This document shows positions 62,470 through 64,000 of a stretch of 64,000 nucleotides of DNA, in pieces (position 1 is the first letter of the stretch; each line of letters opens with the position of its first letter). The translations under genes and the position numbers were made by a program. The notes under the pieces were generated by a model, which was given only the letters and a program-made list of their open reading frames with translations, made no database searches and was not told the origin of the DNA. The DNA lies in contig NZ_FMHZ01000002.1 in NCBI RefSeq assembly GCF_900090315.1, forward strand, positions 558,001 through 622,000. The letters run 5' to 3'. Source of the stretch: Micromonospora citrea. Lineage in GTDB: Bacteria; Actinomycetota; Actinomycetes; Mycobacteriales; Micromonosporaceae.

Positions 62470-63525
62470 TCAGGACAGCCAGGTGTCGAGGTGGGCGGCG
62501 ACGAAGTCGTCGTCGCGCAGGTGCGGGTACGCCCGGTGCACCCGGTCGAGCTCGGCCAACTGTCCCGGGGAGAGCTCCTCGGCCGGGTCCAGGCACCAGC
62601 GGCCGGCCAGCAGGCCCTGCCGGCGCAGCACCTCGTGGATGCCGGGGATGCAGCCGTGGTAGCCGTTGGCGGCGTCGAAGATGGCGGCGTTGGCGTCGGT
62701 CAGGTGCCCGTCGAGGGTGAGCAGCCGCCGCAGCGCCGCGTCGTCGCCGGCCCGGGCCCGGTGGGCCTCGTCGAGCAGCGTCACGGCGGTGTTCGCCCAG
62801 ACCGCCCACTGGCCGAGCAGCCCGCCGACGAACTCGACCTCGACGTCGCGGCCGTCGACGACGACCCGGTGCGGCGCCACCAGGTCGGCGAGGATGTGGT
62901 CGTCGTTGCCGGTGTAGAGGGCCAGGTCGCCGTTGCGGCCGGCCGCGCAGACGCCGTGCAGCACGTCGAGCGTGCGGTAGCGGTCGAAGGGCGCCACCTT
63001 GATCCCGACCACCGATTCGAGGGCGGCCAGCCGGGCCCAGAAACCCCGGGACAGCTCCCGGCCGCCGACGGCCGGCTGGAGGTAGAAGCCGATCACCGGC
63101 AGCACCTCGCCGACCGCGCGGGCGCGCTCGACGAGGGCGTCCTCGTCCAGCGGCGCGTACGGCGACAGCAGCACCATGTGGTAGCCGAGCGACGCGGCCA
63201 GTTCCGCCTCGGCGACGGCCTGGGCGGTGTCCCCGCAGGCGCCGGCGACAAGCACGGCGTCCGAGCCGGCGGCCGTCTCGGCGGCCAACTCCAGCACCGG
63301 GGCGAGCAGGCCGACCTTCGGGTCGTGGATGGCGAACTGGGTGGTGTGCACCCCGACGGCGATGCCGCCCGCGCCCGAGGCCAGGTAGTAGCGGGTCAGC
63401 GCGCGCTGCCGGCGCTCGTCGAGGCGGCGGTCGGCGGTCAGCGCGAGCGGATGCGCGGGGATGACGCAGCCGCGCCGGAACCGGGCCAGGGCCGAGGTCT
63501 GTCGGGTGCTCGATGCGGTCAACAC
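62470..63525 (-). CDS. DapA-family aldolase (second copy in locus), larger form
   Basis: 351 residues, longer than the usual 290-310. The putative Schiff-base Lys is in VVGIKVAPFDR and the Tyr in VIGFYLQP. Between them and the C-terminus is an extra region with GNDDHILADLVAPHR. GTG 63525 has AGGAGAG close upstream. It lies 8 bp after the epimerase stop on the same strand, so both probably belong to one transcript. Likely a related but distinct aldolase or hydratase. Confidence 0.75.
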   Translation of the reverse strand: MLTASSTRQTSALARFRRGCVIPAHPLALTADRRLDERRQRALTRYYLASGAGGIAVGVHTTQFAIHDPKVGLLAPVLELAAETAAGSDAVLVAGACGDTAQAVAEAELAASLGYHMVLLSPYAPLDEDALVERARAVGEVLPVIGFYLQPAVGGRELSRGFWARLAALESVVGIKVAPFDRYRTLDVLHGVCAAGRNGDLALYTGNDDHILADLVAPHRVVVDGRDVEVEFVGGLLGQWAVWANTAVTLLDEAHRARAGDDAALRRLLTLDGHLTDANAAIFDAANGYHGCIPGIHEVLRRQGLLAGRWCLDPAEELSPGQLAELDRVHRAYPHLRDDDFVAAHLDTWLS

Positions 63526-63533
63526 GGTCTCTC

Positions 63534-64000
63534 CTAGAAGTTGCCGTCGCGGCGCTGGAAACCGGTCGGCTTGCCGAGCAGGGGTTGGCCGGCGGCGACC
63601 CAGTCCGCCGTCAGGTCGATCAGTTCGGCGACCGGCACGTCGGGGTAGCCGAAGAGCCGGTGGCAGAGCTGGGCGTTGGACAGCAGCGCGGTCGGCGCCT
63701 CGGTACCGGTGAAGGCCGGCTCACGGCCCAGGCGGGCGGCGAGCGCGGTGGCGGCCTGCCGGACCGACACCAGCTCCGGCCCGGTCAGGTTCAACACGAA
63801 CGGCGGTGTCCGCGTGTGGTGCAGGGCCCGCAGGGTGACCTCGTTGGCGTAGCCCTGCCAGACGATGTTGGCGTGGCCCATCATGAGGTCCACGGCCTCG
63901 CCGGCGTGCACGGCGCGGGCGATGTCGACGAGGACGCCGTAGCGCATCTCGACGGCGTAGTTGAGTCGGATCAGGGCCAGCGGGGTCTCGTCGCGCAGCG
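63534..64000 (-). CDS. NAD-dependent epimerase/dehydratase (3' part)
   Basis: The C-terminal 155 residues of an extended short-chain dehydrogenase; the Rossmann start is beyond the window. The visible part has LALIRLNYAVEMRYGV, DIARAVHAGEAVDLMMGHANIVWQGYANEVTLRAL and a closing PELIDLTADWV-like helix (VAELIDLTADWVAAG), typical of sugar-nucleotide-type epimerases. It is probably the first visible gene of a transcript that includes the larger aldolase. Confidence 0.8.
   Translation of the reverse strand, partial: LRDETPLALIRLNYAVEMRYGVLVDIARAVHAGEAVDLMMGHANIVWQGYANEVTLRALHHTRTPPFVLNLTGPELVSVRQAATALAARLGREPAFTGTEAPTALLSNAQLCHRLFGYPDVPVAELIDLTADWVAAGQPLLGKPTGFQRRDGNF

Overview
The window is high-GC actinomycete DNA. 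Codon third positions are mostly G or C, GTG starts are common, and genes are packed with 4-base stop/start overlaps. The gene families present (SiaEFGI-like importer, zinc-type GH42, mycothiol-type DinB protein, PucR regulator, ECF sigma with ZAS anti-sigma, RecD2) fit a soil actinomycete. The style suggests Micromonosporaceae, but that placement is inference. No rRNA, tRNA or CRISPR array was seen.

1-12.97 kb: a glycan-scavenging cluster. A peptide/nickel-type ABC importer (binding protein, permease, permease-ATPase fusion, ATPase) is translationally coupled to a sialic-acid-lyase-like DapA-family enzyme. A CE7 acetyl esterase, two secreted sialidases (one with a LamG-like domain) and a GH42 beta-galactosidase follow. 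An 18-bp palindromic operator-like sequence lies upstream of both sialidases and the galactosidase, suggesting one regulon. A deleted IS3-family relic sits inside the cluster.

13.2-18.6 kb: an insertion hot spot. An IS5-like element with a nonsense mutation abuts an IS701-like element whose 22-bp inverted repeats enclose both a transposase and a GNAT acetyltransferase. A secreted EEP-family hydrolase, a tiny overlapping gene pair and an IS630 relic follow.

18.6-37.7 kb: mostly chromosomal metabolism and regulation. It holds a small GNAT-like protein, a DHA2-type exporter, a divergent PucR / D-amino-acid dehydrogenase pair, a secreted crystallin-like protein, a DksA/TraR-like zinc-finger protein with a Thr-Pro tail, an acyl-CoA synthetase, an epoxide hydrolase containing an in-frame minisatellite next to a WYL regulator, a secreted beta-propeller protein, and a divergent pair of citrate synthases, one fused to a DNA-binding domain.

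37.8-57.4 kb: a three-gene operon (unknown protein, MoxR ATPase, HExxH/VWA protein); an ECF sigma, anti-sigma and ABC-exporter operon; a VOC protein; an Imm21-like protein; a PadR regulator with its membrane partner; RecD2; a WD40-like protein; a decayed transposase; a DUF4241-like protein; an AraC regulator; and a mycothiol/DinB protein with a probable frameshift.

57.5-64 kb: an uncharacterised catabolic or modification locus. Two amidohydrolase-fold proteins, a DapA-like aldolase and a DegT aminotransferase are coupled by 4-base overlaps. Across from them are a multidomain regulator of unfamiliar type, a second DapA-like aldolase and an NAD-dependent epimerase cut by the window edge.
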